DNA of 26,767 nt from an uncultured Clostridia bacterium. Lineage in GTDB: Bacteria > Bacillota > Clostridia > Oscillospirales > CAG-382. Under the pieces are notes generated by a model. The model was not told where the DNA came from and searched no databases. It worked only from the letters and a program-made list of their open reading frames with translations. Position 1 is the stretch's first letter; every line of letters starts with the position of its first letter. The translations under genes and the position numbers were made by a program. The stretch covers positions 1 through 26,767 of the forward strand of contig CANQVQ010000007.1 in assembly GCA_947627335.1 (NCBI GenBank), in the 5' to 3' direction. Of this stretch, positions 9,589 through 17,087 are shown one piece after another.

Positions 9589-10506
9589 TCATATTTTGCG
9601 GTTTCCTTTGACGACGTCGGCGACGTCGCTGATCGTCACGAAGGCGTTCGGGTCGATCTCCAGGACCAGATCCCGCATTTTCGAGATTTGAAAGCGGTTC
9701 ACGACGAAGTAAACGATGGTTTTCTCGGCGTTTGAATACCCGCCGACGGCGGCGATCTTGGTCGTGCCGCAGGCGAACGCCTCCGTCAGCGCACGGCTGA
9801 CCTCCTGCGGTTTATCGGTGACGATCATCACTTCCTTGGAGCGGTCGAAACCCTCGACGATGAAGTCGATCGTTTTCAGCCCCGCCGCGTAGGTCACGAT
9901 CGAGTACAGCGGCAAAATCCAGCTTTGCATGACGAACCCGCAGACGACGTACAGCAGCACGTTGTAGGTCATCACGAACGTGCCGACCGTGACGTTCAGC
10001 CGCCGGGCAAAGATCACGGCCATGACCTCGATCCCGTCGATCGCCCCGCCGTAACGGATGGTCAGTCCGCTCCCCACGCCCGAGATCACGCCGCCGAACA
10101 GGGCGCAGAGCAGTAGATCCTGCCCGGCGAGCGGAGACGCGACGCTCACGTCGATCGGGAGAACGTCGGTGATCAGCCAGGAAACCGCCGAATAGACGGC
10201 GACCGCGAAAAGCGAATAAACGGTAAAGACCGCCCCCTGCTTTTTCAGCCCGAAGAGGAAAAGCGGAGCATTCAAAAGCAGCAGGAACACGGGCAGGGAC
10301 AGGCTTTCCGGCGTGACCTGCGAGAGCAGGATGGACGTCCCCGAGATCCCGCTGTCGTAAAGGTTCACGGGAGCCAGAAAGACCGTCACGCCGAACGCGT
10401 TGACGCACCCGGCGCAGAACAGGAAGAAGAAATTTTTGAACCGCAGCGCCTTCAGGTTATGGCGAATGGGGCTGTTTTCCCCGCTGCGGGAGGTCGTGTC
10501 GTTCAT
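9589..10506 (-). CDS. YitT-family membrane protein (DUF161/DUF2179)
   Basis: A 305-residue membrane protein of the YitT family, common in Bacillota and often present in several copies per genome. After a short polar N-terminus there are about five or six membrane helices, with the family's Gly-rich stretch in the middle (GGVISGVGSGLTIRYGGAIDG). The last 90 or so residues form the soluble DUF2179 domain (DRSKEVMIVTDKP, then GGYSNAEKTIVYFVVNRFQI and a final SDVADVVKGNRK). The transported substrate, if any, is unknown. The ATG at 10506 has a modest GGTGAT ribosome site. It has its own promoter and is divergent from the AraC-family gene. Confidence 0.93.
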   Translation of the reverse strand: MNDTTSRSGENSPIRHNLKALRFKNFFFLFCAGCVNAFGVTVFLAPVNLYDSGISGTSILLSQVTPESLSLPVFLLLLNAPLFLFGLKKQGAVFTVYSLFAVAVYSAVSWLITDVLPIDVSVASPLAGQDLLLCALFGGVISGVGSGLTIRYGGAIDGIEVMAVIFARRLNVTVGTFVMTYNVLLYVVCGFVMQSWILPLYSIVTYAAGLKTIDFIVEGFDRSKEVMIVTDKPQEVSRALTEAFACGTTKIAAVGGYSNAEKTIVYFVVNRFQISKMRDLVLEIDPNAFVTISDVADVVKGNRKI

Positions 10507-10555
10507 ATTTGATCACCGTCGTTGAACGCATTATTCGTCGCATCGTATCAAGAGC

Positions 10556-10584
10556 ATTATACGCGATTTTGTACGGAAAAGCAA
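10556..10584 (-). promoter_or_regulatory. SigA-type promoter of the YitT gene
   Basis: TTGCTT (10579-10584), 17 bases, TATAAT (10556-10561) on the minus strand. The 100 bases between this and the AraC-gene promoter are rich in A runs, which may bend DNA or help both promoters. Confidence 0.83.
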
Positions 10585-10689
10585 GGGTCTTTCGGAAATT
10601 TTCAGTCCGCGGTTTGCCATTGAAATCCGCGTTCATTCTCAAAAAAGTAAAAAAAATACGAAAATGCCCAAAAATTTGCGCTTTCGGTA

Positions 10690-10718
10690 TTGCATTTTTA
10701 TGGAATTCATGCTATACT
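10690..10718 (+). promoter_or_regulatory. SigA-type promoter of the AraC-family gene
   Basis: TTGCAT (10690-10695), 17 bases, TATACT (10713-10718). The start codon is about 200 bases further on, so the mRNA has an unusually long leader. Confidence 0.83.
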
Positions 10719-10752
10719 AAGACGAGCGGTACGAAAAAAACGCACCGCAGCA

Positions 10753-10804
10753 CGCACACGGTTCCCTGGATTCGTTCGCACGACCGACCATGTGCGCATT
10801 TTTT
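10753..10804 (+). promoter_or_regulatory. Possible terminator or attenuator in the AraC-gene leader
   Basis: CGCACA plus CGGT (10753-10762) can pair with ACCG and TGTGCG (to 10796), with a small bulge, followed by CATTTTTT. It lies 35-85 bases downstream of the promoter and over 110 bases before the gene. It may be an attenuator, or the end of a short independent RNA. The stem is imperfect. Confidence 0.35.
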
Positions 10805-10921
10805 ATCACGGCTTTCCCGTTCGCATTTCTGTCCCCGATCCAATCCACGCGTCCCGCGCAAAGAACCGTTCCCGTTTTTTCGCCCGATCCGCCTAAAATT
10901 GTTTCGCAAAGGAAAAGAACT

Positions 10922-11773
10922 ATGAGAAATCCGCTGATCCTCTATCAAACCATCGATTACCGGGATAACGAAACCTTTTCCCTCTACAAGGTCACGAAGG
11001 AAGGCGTCAACCACGTCTACCTCAAAAACAGCCATTGGAACGAAAACATGGAGATCGTCCTGCTGCTGCACGGCAAGGCGAAGCATTACATCGACGGCGA
11101 ATGTATCGTCGCGGACGTCGGTCGCCCGGTCGTCATCAACTGCGAGTGCATCCACAGTCTGGTCATCGAAGGGGACGCGGAGGACGCGTCCGCCCTGATC
11201 CTGATGCTTTCACGCGACTTCCTCGACGCATTTTTCCCGGAATACCTCTCCGTTCGCTTCCGCAACGCGCCGGATACGGACTGCCGCGCCTGCCGGGAAT
11301 TGCTGTTCCGCATCGCCGAATATACCTACGACGACCGGCAACCGTTCGACCATTTGTATGTGCGGGGCTTGCTTCTGCTGCTGCTTTTCCATCTCAGCAA
11401 GGACAGCGTCCGCCGCGACGGGATCGAAATGCAAAGGAAGGACGCCCTGCGGCTCAAGGGGATCCTCGCCTACATCGACGAGAACTTCCGCGAACCGCTC
11501 CGGCAGGAGACCGTCGCGAGCCGCTTCTTCTTTTCCCCGCAGTACTTCTCCCGCTATTTCCGCAAGTACACCGGGATGACCTTCACGCAATACCTGTCCG
11601 GTCGTCGGGTCCACGCCGCCCGCAAGGAGCTGCTGCAGACCCGCGATCTGGTCGTCGAGGTCGCTCTGCGGAGCGGATTCCCCGACGAGCGCAGCTTCAT
11701 CAACGCCTTCAAGCGTCTTTACGGCGTCACGCCCGCGCAGTACCGCAAAAAGATCCTGCAGGATACCGGCTGA
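10922..11773 (+). CDS. AraC-family transcriptional regulator
   Basis: A 283-residue AraC/XylS regulator. The first 160 or so residues form a cupin-like sensor domain (NHVYLKNSHWNENMEIVLLL, with a later CECIHSLVIEGD), which usually binds a sugar or other small ligand. Residues from about 180 carry two helix-turn-helix motifs: LRQETVASRFFFSPQYFSRY, then the signature VVEVALRSGFPDERSFINAF leading to YGVTPAQYRK. The start is the ATG at 10922 (MRNPLIL), eight bases after AAAGGA; an in-frame ATG at 10790 would add a 44-residue extension that is unlikely. It ends tail-to-tail with the mgl operon, so it may control sugar uptake, though no operator is identified. Confidence 0.93.
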   Translation: MRNPLILYQTIDYRDNETFSLYKVTKEGVNHVYLKNSHWNENMEIVLLLHGKAKHYIDGECIVADVGRPVVINCECIHSLVIEGDAEDASALILMLSRDFLDAFFPEYLSVRFRNAPDTDCRACRELLFRIAEYTYDDRQPFDHLYVRGLLLLLLFHLSKDSVRRDGIEMQRKDALRLKGILAYIDENFREPLRQETVASRFFFSPQYFSRYFRKYTGMTFTQYLSGRRVHAARKELLQTRDLVVEVALRSGFPDERSFINAFKRLYGVTPAQYRKKILQDTG

Positions 11774-11787
11774 GGTCCGCAAAACGC

Positions 11788-11828
11788 AGACCGCTCCCCT
11801 GCCCGTGCCGGGCGGAGGAGCGGTTTTG
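11788..11828. terminator. Terminator between the AraC-family gene and the mgl operon
   Basis: ACCGCTCC ... GGAGCGGT followed by TTTT, with an inner stem CTGCCCG-TGC-CGGGCGG. It is strong for the AraC-family gene (+). Read from the mgl side the T tract is poor, so termination of mgl there is less sure. Confidence 0.85.
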
Positions 11829-11895
11829 ATTTGTCGGTTCGTTTCGGAGGCGAAGCGACGGCGATGCAGTCGCGTTTGCCCCCGAACATCTTTAC

Positions 11896-13566
11896 TTACT
11901 TCTTGCGGACATATTTCAGGCAGTCGAGCGTGACGGCGGTCAGAATGATGATGCCTTCAAACACGAACTGCAGGTTCGTATCGATCCCGAGGATCGTCAA
12001 AGCGTAGGTCAGGGAGGTGAAGATCAGCACGCCGACCACGACGCCGGAGATCTTCCCGATACCGCCGGTGAAGGACACACCGCCGACCACGCAGGCGGCG
12101 ATCGCGTCCATATCCCAGCCCTGCCCGTAGGCGACCGAGCCGGAACCGACCATTCGGATACACTCCAGCCACGAGCCGGTCCCGTACAGGATCCCCGCGA
12201 GGATGAATGCGCCCAGCGTCACCAGGAATACGTTGATGCCGGAGACGGCCGCCGCTTCCGGGTTGCCGCCGACCGCGTACAGGTTCTTGCCGAACCGCGT
12301 CTTGTTCCAGATGAACCAGACGACCGCGATGGCCAAAGCCGCCCAGAGGATGATGGTCGGGAACCCGTGGACCTTCGGAACGATCATTTTCTGGAGCGAC
12401 GGTTCGATCGCACCGAAGGAAACCCCCTTCGTCGCGTAGGAGACGATGCCGAAGATGATCAGCATATTCGACATGGTCGCGATGAACGGGTGCATCTTGA
12501 ACTTCGCGGTGAAGAAGCCCGCGATCGAGGTGAACAGCGTGCAAAGCAGGATGCTGACGAGCAGCGCAAGCACCGCACGCGCCCCGATGGGAAGATTCGT
12601 GAAGTCGAACACATGACCGAACACCGCACCGGTGTTGATCCCCTGGTGCATGATGACGGTGGACGCGACCATGCCCATACCGACCATACGACCGATGGAG
12701 AGGTCGGTACCGGTCAGCAGGATCAGCCCGGCGACGCCGAGGGCGAGGAACATACGCGGGGACGCCTGCTGGAGGATGTTCATGATGTTCGTAAAGGTGA
12801 CCAGCTGCGTGTTCTTCAGCGCCGGCGTCGCGATGGCGAGGGCGATGAAGATCAGCACGATGACGATGTACAGCCCGTTCCGGAGGAAAAACTCCTTGCA
12901 GTTGAACGTGTAGCGCCGGTTCTCGAACTTTTGCGCCTGCGCCTGCGCGAACGTGAATTTCGACATCCGCAGCAGGTCGATAAGGTGGTAAAAGTAGGCG
13001 AAGCACTCGTGCTGCCGATCCTTGATCTCCTGCAATGCCTGTCGGTGGACCATTTTCGCGTCGAACTTCCGGCTGCGGTAGACGTGCGCTTCGTCCTTGC
13101 GTTCCCGCTTGCGGTCCTCGCCGTCGGCGCCGCGGAGCGCTTCCATGGCGGAAACGTGCTCGTTTCGGATCGCTTCGAGCTTGGCTTTGTACTGCTCTTT
13201 TTCCGCCTTGCGTGCGTCGGCGCACGCCTGTTTGACCGGCTCGTAGACCTCCGCGCCGTAATGGGCTTCGAGGTATTCCTCCGCCTGCCGGATCAGCGCG
13301 TTGACCTGTTCGCGGTTTTTATCCTCGACCGCACGGGCCGCTTCGATCTGCCCGCGGTACTCCATGATGACACTTTCCTTTTCCGCCTTGGAAAGCAGCC
13401 GATTCTCCTTCGTGTTGCGAATGGCGTTCTTCAGCCGCAGCACCTCGGCGGTCCCTTCCGCACGCAGGGCGTCGATCTGCTTCTGGATCTCTCCGACGTA
13501 GTCGTCGATCGGCTTGCGCAGCGCCTCCTCGCGCTCGACGGAGAGCAGTTTACTCAACTCGCTCAT
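11896..13566 (-). CDS. mglC: Galactose/methyl-galactoside-type ABC permease with a long N-terminal extension
   Basis: Permease of a sugar ABC importer (BPD_transp_2 / RbsC-MglC family), 556 residues. From about residue 231 it looks like a normal MglC, with eight to ten membrane helices, GTDLSIGRMVGMG, the EAA-like NPEAAAVSGINV segment and CVVGGVSFTGGIGKISG. The first 220 or so residues are extra: MglC proteins are usually about 340 residues. The extension is highly charged (many Glu, Lys, Arg, Gln), has no membrane segment and should form long helices or coiled coil in the cytoplasm. It is in one uninterrupted frame with the permease. The ATG at 13566 is chosen because an AAAGG site precedes it; an ATG eight codons upstream has no site. 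It is third in mglB-mglA-mglC, 73 bases after mglA. Confidence 0.9.
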   Translation of the reverse strand: MSELSKLLSVEREEALRKPIDDYVGEIQKQIDALRAEGTAEVLRLKNAIRNTKENRLLSKAEKESVIMEYRGQIEAARAVEDKNREQVNALIRQAEEYLEAHYGAEVYEPVKQACADARKAEKEQYKAKLEAIRNEHVSAMEALRGADGEDRKRERKDEAHVYRSRKFDAKMVHRQALQEIKDRQHECFAYFYHLIDLLRMSKFTFAQAQAQKFENRRYTFNCKEFFLRNGLYIVIVLIFIALAIATPALKNTQLVTFTNIMNILQQASPRMFLALGVAGLILLTGTDLSIGRMVGMGMVASTVIMHQGINTGAVFGHVFDFTNLPIGARAVLALLVSILLCTLFTSIAGFFTAKFKMHPFIATMSNMLIIFGIVSYATKGVSFGAIEPSLQKMIVPKVHGFPTIILWAALAIAVVWFIWNKTRFGKNLYAVGGNPEAAAVSGINVFLVTLGAFILAGILYGTGSWLECIRMVGSGSVAYGQGWDMDAIAACVVGGVSFTGGIGKISGVVVGVLIFTSLTYALTILGIDTNLQFVFEGIIILTAVTLDCLKYVRKK

Positions 13567-13596
13567 TGATGACCATACCTTTCGTTGCATTTTTGA

Positions 13597-13613
13597 CGTT
13601 TTTCGGAAAAACG
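13597..13613 (-). other. Small A/T hairpin between mglA and mglC
   Basis: CGTTTTT-CGG-AAAAACG, a 7-bp stem with three-base loop, 31 bases upstream of the mglC start. It may tune mglC translation or RNA processing. Confidence 0.5.
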
Positions 13614-13638
13614 CGTTCCAACAGCGATGCTCTCCCCT

Positions 13639-15138
13639 TTACAGGTACATCGCGCTCAGCTTCAAAAGCTCCTCCTGATTGGTTTCCTTCGTGTTCACGA
13701 TCCCGCTCAGCCGTCCGCCGGACATCACGCCGATACGGTTGGTGATCCCGAGGATCTCCGGCATCTCCGAGGAAACGATGATGACGGTTTTCCCCTGCTT
13801 CGCCATGCGAATGATCAGGTCGTAGATCTCGTATTTCGCGCCCACGTCGATCCCGCGAGTGGGTTCGTCCATCATAAAGACGTTCGGTTCCCGCTCCAGC
13901 CATTTTCCGAAAATGACCTTCTGCTGGTTCCCGCCGGACAGGCTGGTGATCATGTCCTCCGGTCCCATGCACTTGGTGTGCATGACGGCGATCTCCTGCA
14001 CGGTCGCCTTGGTCATTTTCCGTTCCGACAGGGCGGGACCGGCACGGTAGCGCTTCAGGTTGGCGATCGTCGTGTTGAACGTCAGGTTACCCTTCAGGAA
14101 CAGACCGTTCGCCTTGCGTTCCTCGGTGATCATGGCGAACCCGTGGGTCATGGCTTCCTGCGCACTCGTGAAGTTCATCAGCTTGCCGTCGTAATAGACC
14201 CGACCGGACGCCCGTGTACGCACCCCGAAGATGGTTTCGAGCAGCTCCGTCCGCCCGGCGCCGACCAGTCCGTACAGCCCGAAGATCTCCCCACGGCGCA
14301 CGTCGAACGAGACGTCGCGCAGATACGGCGCGAACTTCGTCGACAGGTGCTGCACGGAAAGCAGCGTTTCGCCCGGGGTGTTATCGACCGGCGGGAAGCG
14401 GTTGTCGAGCGAACGCCCGACCATGGCGGCGATCAGCTCGTTCATATTCGTTTCGCTTGTTTTCTTCGTCGCGACCAGCTTGCCGTCCCGCAGCACGGAG
14501 ACTTCGTCGCAGATCTCGAAGATCTCGTCCATCTTATGCGAAATGTAGATCAGGGAAATGCCCTGGCTCTTCAGCTTGCGCATCATGTCGAACAGTTTGC
14601 GGACTTCCGGCTCCGTCAGGGACGAAGTCGGCTCGTCGAGCACGATGACCTTCGAGCGGTAGGAGATCGCTTTGGCGATCTCGCACATCTGCCGCTGGGA
14701 GACCGACATGGTCCGCATCGGTGCAGTCAGATTGACCGTGATCCCCAGGCTCCGAAACAGTTCGGCGGCTTCCTCGCGCATCCGGCGCTCGTCGATGACG
14801 CCGACCGCGTTGCGGGGGTAGCGCCCGAGGAACAAATTGTCCACCACGCTCCGCTCGAGACACTGATTCAGCTCCTGATGCACCATGGCGATGCCGTTCT
14901 TCAGCGCGTCCTTCGCCCCCGAAAAATTGACCGGCTTTCCCTCGAGAAAAATGTCCCCTTCGTCCCTTTGGTAGGTTCCGAACAGGCACTTCATCATCGT
15001 GGATTTTCCGGCACCGTTTTCCCCCATCAATCCCATCACGATCCCCCGTTTGAGATCCAGATCGATGTGGTCGAGCACTTTATTCCTACCGAACGATTTG
15101 GACATTCCCCGGATCGAGAGAATGGTATCCTTTTCCAC
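13639..15138 (-). CDS. mglA: Sugar ABC transporter ATP-binding protein, two ATPase domains
   Basis: MglA/RbsA-type ATPase, 499 residues, the usual length for a fused pair of nucleotide-binding domains. It powers uptake of galactose, glucose or a related sugar through MglC at the inner face of the membrane. Domain 1 has Walker A GENGAGKST, a signature-like SVSQRQM and Walker B VIVLDEPTSSL. Domain 2 has a degenerate Walker A (GLVGAGRTE), the signature SGGNQQK and Walker B VFMMDEPTRGID. The weak second Walker A is normal for the family. The start is GTG at 15138, six bases after GGAGGAAGGAAC-type purines. It lies between mglB (81 bases upstream, with a hairpin) and mglC (73 bases downstream). 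Confidence 0.95.
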   Translation of the reverse strand: MEKDTILSIRGMSKSFGRNKVLDHIDLDLKRGIVMGLMGENGAGKSTMMKCLFGTYQRDEGDIFLEGKPVNFSGAKDALKNGIAMVHQELNQCLERSVVDNLFLGRYPRNAVGVIDERRMREEAAELFRSLGITVNLTAPMRTMSVSQRQMCEIAKAISYRSKVIVLDEPTSSLTEPEVRKLFDMMRKLKSQGISLIYISHKMDEIFEICDEVSVLRDGKLVATKKTSETNMNELIAAMVGRSLDNRFPPVDNTPGETLLSVQHLSTKFAPYLRDVSFDVRRGEIFGLYGLVGAGRTELLETIFGVRTRASGRVYYDGKLMNFTSAQEAMTHGFAMITEERKANGLFLKGNLTFNTTIANLKRYRAGPALSERKMTKATVQEIAVMHTKCMGPEDMITSLSGGNQQKVIFGKWLEREPNVFMMDEPTRGIDVGAKYEIYDLIIRMAKQGKTVIIVSSEMPEILGITNRIGVMSGGRLSGIVNTKETNQEELLKLSAMYL

Positions 15139-15178
15139 GTTCCTTCCTCCATTTCCTACAGGGTTTTCAAAGAAGAGC

Positions 15179-15204
15179 CGCGGGAGGCGTTTCCCCCTCC
15201 CGCG
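15179..15204 (-). other. Hairpin between mglB and mglA
   Basis: CGCGGGAGG pairs with CCTCCCGCG around an eight-base loop. On the minus strand it is followed by GCTCTTCTTT, a weak U tract. Such stems after a binding-protein gene usually stabilise its mRNA or stop part of the transcripts, giving more binding protein than ATPase and permease. Confidence 0.75.
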
Positions 15205-15219
15205 ACTCCGCGCAGTGCG

Positions 15220-16458
15220 TTACTGGCTCAGAATCGAGGTGTAGGCTGCCGCATTGTCCGTCTTGATCATGTTGATGGCGAATGCGTCATACTCGTCCGG
15301 ATTTCCGAGACGGTTGGTGATGTTCGACTCCGTCTGCCCGTCGCCGCCGATGTATTCGACGTCGAGGTTGAGCAGATCGTCGTATTTTTGCAGGAGCGGC
15401 TGGTAGGTCGCGCTCAGGAAGTTATCCGCCGCATTGTAGATGTCGAGCCAGACCTTCTTGGTCGGATGCTCCTCCGCGTCGAGCTGCTTGGAGACAGGCT
15501 CGTAGATTTGCGTCGCGTCGGTGAACTGCTGATAGTTCTCCGCCGTGACCGCGAGGTTCAGCGCGTAGTAGGAACGCTCGCTCTCGACGTACTTGTAGTC
15601 GTCCGAGGTCAGCACGTTGCCCGCTTCGTCCGGCGTGCCGATGCCGGTGTCGATGTCCACGCCGTCAAGCGCGTTGCGCAGTACGCGAAGGGTCAGATAC
15701 GCCTGCACGTCGGCGTGCTGGCTGATGGTTCCGCCGTAGCCTTCCGGGATCGCCGCGACCGCGTCGCTGTTCGCGTCGTAGCCGAACGTCGGGACGTTGT
15801 TGGCCTTCGACCAGGCGTTGAACATGGACATCCCCATCCCGTCGTTGTTGGAAACCACGACGTCGATATTGTCGCCGAAGGACGCGGACCAGGTGCTGAG
15901 GGCGTTGCCCGCCGTCGCGCCGTCCCACGTCGCACCGGCGGAATTCTTCATTTCCTGCGACGCGAGTTCGCGAACCGTAAAGGTTTTGTCGCCGATTGTG
16001 ATCGAGCCGTCCTTGACCGCCGTCGCGGTGCCTTCGAGGTTCGAGCCGATCGGCGAGGAATTGGTCACGCCGTTTTCGGTCACGGCGGTGCCGAGCGCCT
16101 CGCGCACGCCTCTGGTTCTTGCGATGGAGTCGTTATGACCGATGTCGCCGATGGCGAGCACATAGCCGATGATGCCGTCCTCGTTGCGGTCAATATCCGC
16201 ACCGTGCTTTTTAATGTATTCGACGATCATCTGCCCTTGCAGCTGAGCGCCCTGGTTGGCGTCGAATCCGACGTAATAGGTCTTGTCGTTGAATTGCAGC
16301 GCCTGCATATCCAGTTCGCCGGTCGTACTGTTGGAAGGCTGACGGTTAAACCAGATGACCGGTTTTTCCGCATTGCTCGTCGATCCGTTCCCGGAACAGC
16401 CTCCGAGGACGCACGTCAAAAGGACCATCGCGAGGAAAAGAGAGAGCGCTTTTTTCAT
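15220..16458 (-). CDS. mglB: Galactose/glucose-binding lipoprotein, circularly permuted MglB
   Basis: Substrate-binding lipoprotein of the mgl importer, 412 residues. It has a signal peptide with lipobox LGGC, so Cys21 is lipidated and the protein sits on the outer face of the membrane. Aligned by eye to E. coli MglB, the order is permuted: the chain starts after the signal peptide at the VPVVFFNKE strand (N38, R39 match N91, K92). It then runs through the Ca-type loop (D90, N92, D94), H108/D110/R114 (= H152/D154/R158), W178 (= W183), N205 (= N211) and D228 (= D236). At the C-terminus it adds the part that is N-terminal in E. coli, with D345 and F347 (= D14, F16), ending at Q412 (about residue 80). 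N256 becomes Q247. All other main ligand residues are kept. AAGGAGG lies eight bases before the ATG. Confidence 0.93.
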   Translation of the reverse strand: MKKALSLFLAMVLLTCVLGGCSGNGSTSNAEKPVIWFNRQPSNSTTGELDMQALQFNDKTYYVGFDANQGAQLQGQMIVEYIKKHGADIDRNEDGIIGYVLAIGDIGHNDSIARTRGVREALGTAVTENGVTNSSPIGSNLEGTATAVKDGSITIGDKTFTVRELASQEMKNSAGATWDGATAGNALSTWSASFGDNIDVVVSNNDGMGMSMFNAWSKANNVPTFGYDANSDAVAAIPEGYGGTISQHADVQAYLTLRVLRNALDGVDIDTGIGTPDEAGNVLTSDDYKYVESERSYYALNLAVTAENYQQFTDATQIYEPVSKQLDAEEHPTKKVWLDIYNAADNFLSATYQPLLQKYDDLLNLDVEYIGGDGQTESNITNRLGNPDEYDAFAINMIKTDNAAAYTSILSQ

Positions 16459-16483
16459 GTTTTTTGCCTCCTTGTTGATCTGT

Positions 16484-16830
16484 TTACTTCATTGTACGCT
16501 CAATTTCCACAATGTGCCACCCATTTTTTGACTCAAAATTGTCGATTTTTTCAAATTTTTGTCTCCCGCCCGCCGTTTTGTCAGTGGACCGAACCGTGAT
16601 ACGGCGCCGACTTTGTTTGCCGCGGCGTGCCTTGCCGTTTTGAACGCGGACAGCCTTGTCAGCCAAGGCGAACCATTTTCAAAATCTTTATAGGCGGCAG
16701 GAATTGTTCCGAGCAGATATTTGATAAACGGGGCGGCGTCCTCCTTGTCCTCGCGCCGGCGTTCTGCGCCTGTCCGAGCGCATCATAGTATAGGTCTTTA
16801 TCTTTCGTGATCTTCGTCTCTGAAAAATCA
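16484..16830 (-). pseudogene. Remnant of a Fic-family protein (C-terminal part)
   Basis: Minus-strand fragments resemble the C-terminal half of Fic/DOC proteins, spread over at least three frames. KITKDKDLYYDALGQAQ (ending near 16740) is followed in another frame by EDKEDAAPFIKYLLGTIPAA and YKDFENG, then in a third frame by LADKAVRVQNGKARRGKQS and a tail to a stop at 16484. In intact proteins the segments read YYDAL...FIKYLLGxILAAYxDFE and precede a winged-helix tail. The catalytic HPFxxGNGR motif is absent, so no AMP transfer is expected. At least two frameshifts make it a pseudogene. It marks the edge between GC-rich chromosome and the AT-richer island, and its tail now carries the mgl promoter. 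Assignment rests on short matches. Confidence 0.6.
16491..16520 (-). promoter_or_regulatory. Probable mgl operon promoter
   Basis: GTGGCA (16515-16520), 18 bases, TACAAT (16491-16496) on the minus strand. The -35 box matches only four of six, so an activator may be needed. The boxes fall inside the 3' end of the Fic remnant. Confidence 0.5.
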
Positions 16831-17003
16831 CAAACGTTGAAATGGAAAGAGCGTTAGTCCGCTGCAAAATTTTATCATCAGCAAAAACTGCTCGGGATTG
16901 GTTCGGAAGCGGTTGATTTTTTGTCGATAATGTGCTATATTTATATTGATGTGTTGAATGTGCTGTATGAAATTTTCATTCACCCTCAAATTCCAAGCCA
17001 CAT

Positions 17004-17032
17004 TTTTCACACGATACAATATACAATATAAT
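17004..17032 (+). promoter_or_regulatory. Promoter of the HEPN-helicase / sacsin-like operon
   Basis: TTTTCA (17004-17009), 17 bases, TATAAT (17027-17032), about 55 bases before the ATG at 17088. A second -10-like TACAAT overlaps the spacer. The whole interval 16831-17087 is AT-rich and has no gene. Confidence 0.65.
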
Positions 17033-17087
17033 GAAGTGCTTGGCCATATTTCATTTTGCATTTTTAATTCAAGGCTGGTGAGAAAAA

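Noticed and set aside
12367..13569. A 400-codon plus-strand open frame
   Set aside because: It is antisense to the mglC extension and permease. The minus-strand frame has the family motifs.
13627..16599. A 990-codon plus-strand open frame across the mgl region
   Set aside because: It lies exactly opposite mglA and mglB, has no domain similarity I recognise and is Arg/Asp/His-rich, as expected for the antisense of GC-rich genes.
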